From CANLDA01 sp964021645 (lineage in GTDB: Bacteria; Pseudomonadota; Alphaproteobacteria; Rhodobacterales; Rhodobacteraceae): a DNA stretch of 7,685 nucleotides. The notes under the pieces were generated by a model. That model worked only from the letters and a program-made list of their open reading frames with translations, did no database searches and had not been told where the DNA came from. The position numbers and the translations under genes were made by a program. Below are positions 6,176 to 7,685 of the stretch, in pieces; positions within the stretch are counted from its first letter, which is position 1; every line of letters starts with the position of its first letter. The stretch lies in assembly GCA_964021645.1 (NCBI GenBank), contig CAXIAD010000104.1, positions 1 to 7,685 on the forward strand. Reading direction: 5' to 3'.

Positions 6176-7666
6176 ATGAACGAAATCGCGATAATCAACC
6201 CGACCGGTGAACAGGCGTTACCCGCCGACCCCATGCCCCATTCGGTTGAGGCCGAACAACAGCTATTGGGCGCGATCCTGACCAATAACGACATCTACGA
6301 CCGTGTCGCCTCCATCATCAACACTGCGCATTTCTACGACCCGGTGCATGCCCGCATCTATGAGGTCGCCGCCGCCCGTATCGCCAAAAACAACCTTGCC
6401 TCCCCCGTGACCCTCAAGGCTTTTCTTGAGGATGACGAGGGCCTCAAGGAACTGGGCGGCCCCGCCTATCTCGCCCGCCTCGCAGGCGGTGCCATCTCCG
6501 CCTACGCTGCGCGTGATTACGCGCAAATGATCTATGACCTCGCGATCCGCCGCGAATTGATTAGCCTGGGCAATAACATCGCCTCCAAGGCGCAAAAGGT
6601 CGACGTCGCCTCCGAACCCACAGAACAAATCGTCGAGGCAGAACAGGCCCTCTACCAGCTTTCCGAGCAGGGCCAGACCGAAACCGGCTTCAAATCCTTC
6701 CTCAAGGCCGTGACCGAGGCGGTGAATACCACCAATCAGGCCTACCAACGCGGCGGCGGCATGGCGGGCATCTCCACCGGCCTTGCCGATCTAGACAAAC
6801 AGCTTGGTGGCCTGCACCCCTCTGACCTTCTGATCCTCGCAGGCCGGCCCTCCATGGGCAAAACCTCGCTGGCCACCAACATCGCCTTTAACGTCGCCAA
6901 AGCCTATAAACGCGGCATTAAACACGATGGCACCGAGGGCACGATTGATGGCGGCGTTGTCGGTTTTTATTCCCTAGAGATGAGCGCCGAACAGCTCGCG
7001 GGCCGTATCCTCGCCGAAGCTTCCGAAATCTCGTCCCATAAAATCCGCCAAGGCGACATGACCGAAGGCGAGTTCCGCCGCTTCGTTGATGCCGCCAAAT
7101 CGCTAGAGGCCTGCCCGCTCTTTATCGACGACACGCCCGCGCTGCCCATCGCCCAACTTGCCGCCCGTGCACGCCGCCTAAAACGGACCCACGGCCTTGA
7201 CCTGCTCGTCATCGACTACCTGCAGCTCTGCCGCGGCACCGCCGAAAACCGGGTCAACGAAATCGGCGAGATTTCAATGGGCATGAAAGCCATCGCAAAA
7301 GAATTGCAAATCCCCGTGATTGCCCTGTCCCAGCTCTCGCGTCAGGTTGAAAACCGCGACGACAAACGCCCGCAACTGTCTGACCTGCGTGAATCAGGCT
7401 CAATTGAGCAAGACGCCGATGTCGTCATGTTCGTCTACCGCGAAGAATACTATAAAGAGCGCGAAAAACCCGCCGAACACGAACTCGACAAAATGGAAGC
7501 CTGGAAAGAGTCGATGGAACGTCTGCACGGCAAGGCCGAAGTCATCGTTGGCAAACAGCGCCACGGCCCCATCGGCACCATCGACCTCAGCTTTGAAGCG
7601 CAATTCACCCGCTTTGGCAACCTCGTCAAACCGTGGCAACAACCCGGTGGCAACGACTACGGCTAA
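6176..7666 (+). CDS. dnaB: Replicative DNA helicase DnaB
   Basis: A 496-aa hexameric 5'-3' helicase that unwinds DNA at the replication fork and recruits primase. The N-terminal domain opens with PHSVEAEQQLLGAILTN (21-37) and runs to about 165, followed by a linker and the RecA-like domain from about 195. Walker A is GRPSMGKTS (223-231, Lys229), Walker B LLVIDYLQL (343-351), then SQLSRQVENR (385-394) and LRESGSIEQDADVVMF (404-419). The trans-acting Arg finger is probably in VGKQRHGP (458-465). Two insertions relative to E. coli, around 245-262 and 427-452, are of the sort seen in other alphaproteobacteria. ATG at 6176 gives a normal N-terminus; GGAG (6161-6164) lies 11 bases before it. A GTG at 6125 in frame would add 17 residues unlike the family. 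Same strand as pyrE, but the 233-base gap suggests its own promoter. Confidence 0.98.
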   Translation: MNEIAIINPTGEQALPADPMPHSVEAEQQLLGAILTNNDIYDRVASIINTAHFYDPVHARIYEVAAARIAKNNLASPVTLKAFLEDDEGLKELGGPAYLARLAGGAISAYAARDYAQMIYDLAIRRELISLGNNIASKAQKVDVASEPTEQIVEAEQALYQLSEQGQTETGFKSFLKAVTEAVNTTNQAYQRGGGMAGISTGLADLDKQLGGLHPSDLLILAGRPSMGKTSLATNIAFNVAKAYKRGIKHDGTEGTIDGGVVGFYSLEMSAEQLAGRILAEASEISSHKIRQGDMTEGEFRRFVDAAKSLEACPLFIDDTPALPIAQLAARARRLKRTHGLDLLVIDYLQLCRGTAENRVNEIGEISMGMKAIAKELQIPVIALSQLSRQVENRDDKRPQLSDLRESGSIEQDADVVMFVYREEYYKEREKPAEHELDKMEAWKESMERLHGKAEVIVGKQRHGPIGTIDLSFEAQFTRFGNLVKPWQQPGGNDYG

Positions 7667-7685
7667 GAACATATTTACAGTTAAG

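Overview
The window looks like chromosomal DNA from an alphaproteobacterium, most likely a marine member of the Rhodobacteraceae (Roseobacter group). This is judged from the protein sequences, from the fairly GC-rich codon use, from a DnaB with alphaproteobacterial-type insertions, and from a pyrC-pyrE-dnaB gene order that I recall from this family. No mobile element, CRISPR array, rRNA or tRNA was seen.

Layout. Bases 1-2816 hold a tightly packed minus-strand operon. In transcription order it encodes a FAS1/HTD2-type hot-dog acyl-CoA (de)hydratase (2816-1935), an acyl-CoA dehydrogenase (1938-787), and a class III CaiB/BaiF CoA-transferase (787 to beyond base 1). Each junction overlaps (ATGA, then TGATG), so translation is probably coupled. 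The set resembles pathways that activate, oxidise and hydrate a branched or dicarboxylic acid, such as itaconate, mesaconate or methylsuccinate; the substrate is not fixed by the sequence. A 323-base divergent intergenic region follows.

On the plus strand, a conserved but uncharacterised protein with an alpha/beta-hydrolase-like segment (3140-4096) lies just upstream of pyrC (dihydroorotase, 4168-5208) and pyrE (orotate phosphoribosyltransferase, 5265-5942). PyrC closes carbamoyl-aspartate to dihydroorotate. After dihydroorotate is oxidised by an enzyme encoded elsewhere, PyrE makes OMP.

A 233-base gap follows. It carries a long imperfect hairpin and then five same-orientation DnaA-box-like 9-mers spaced close to one or two helical turns, one overlapping a GANTC site. 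Next is dnaB, the replicative helicase (6176-7666). The window therefore joins pyrimidine supply to replication, and the most interesting feature is this candidate DnaA- and methylation-responsive control region before dnaB. The genes are mostly ordinary, and I see no clear undescribed multi-gene system.
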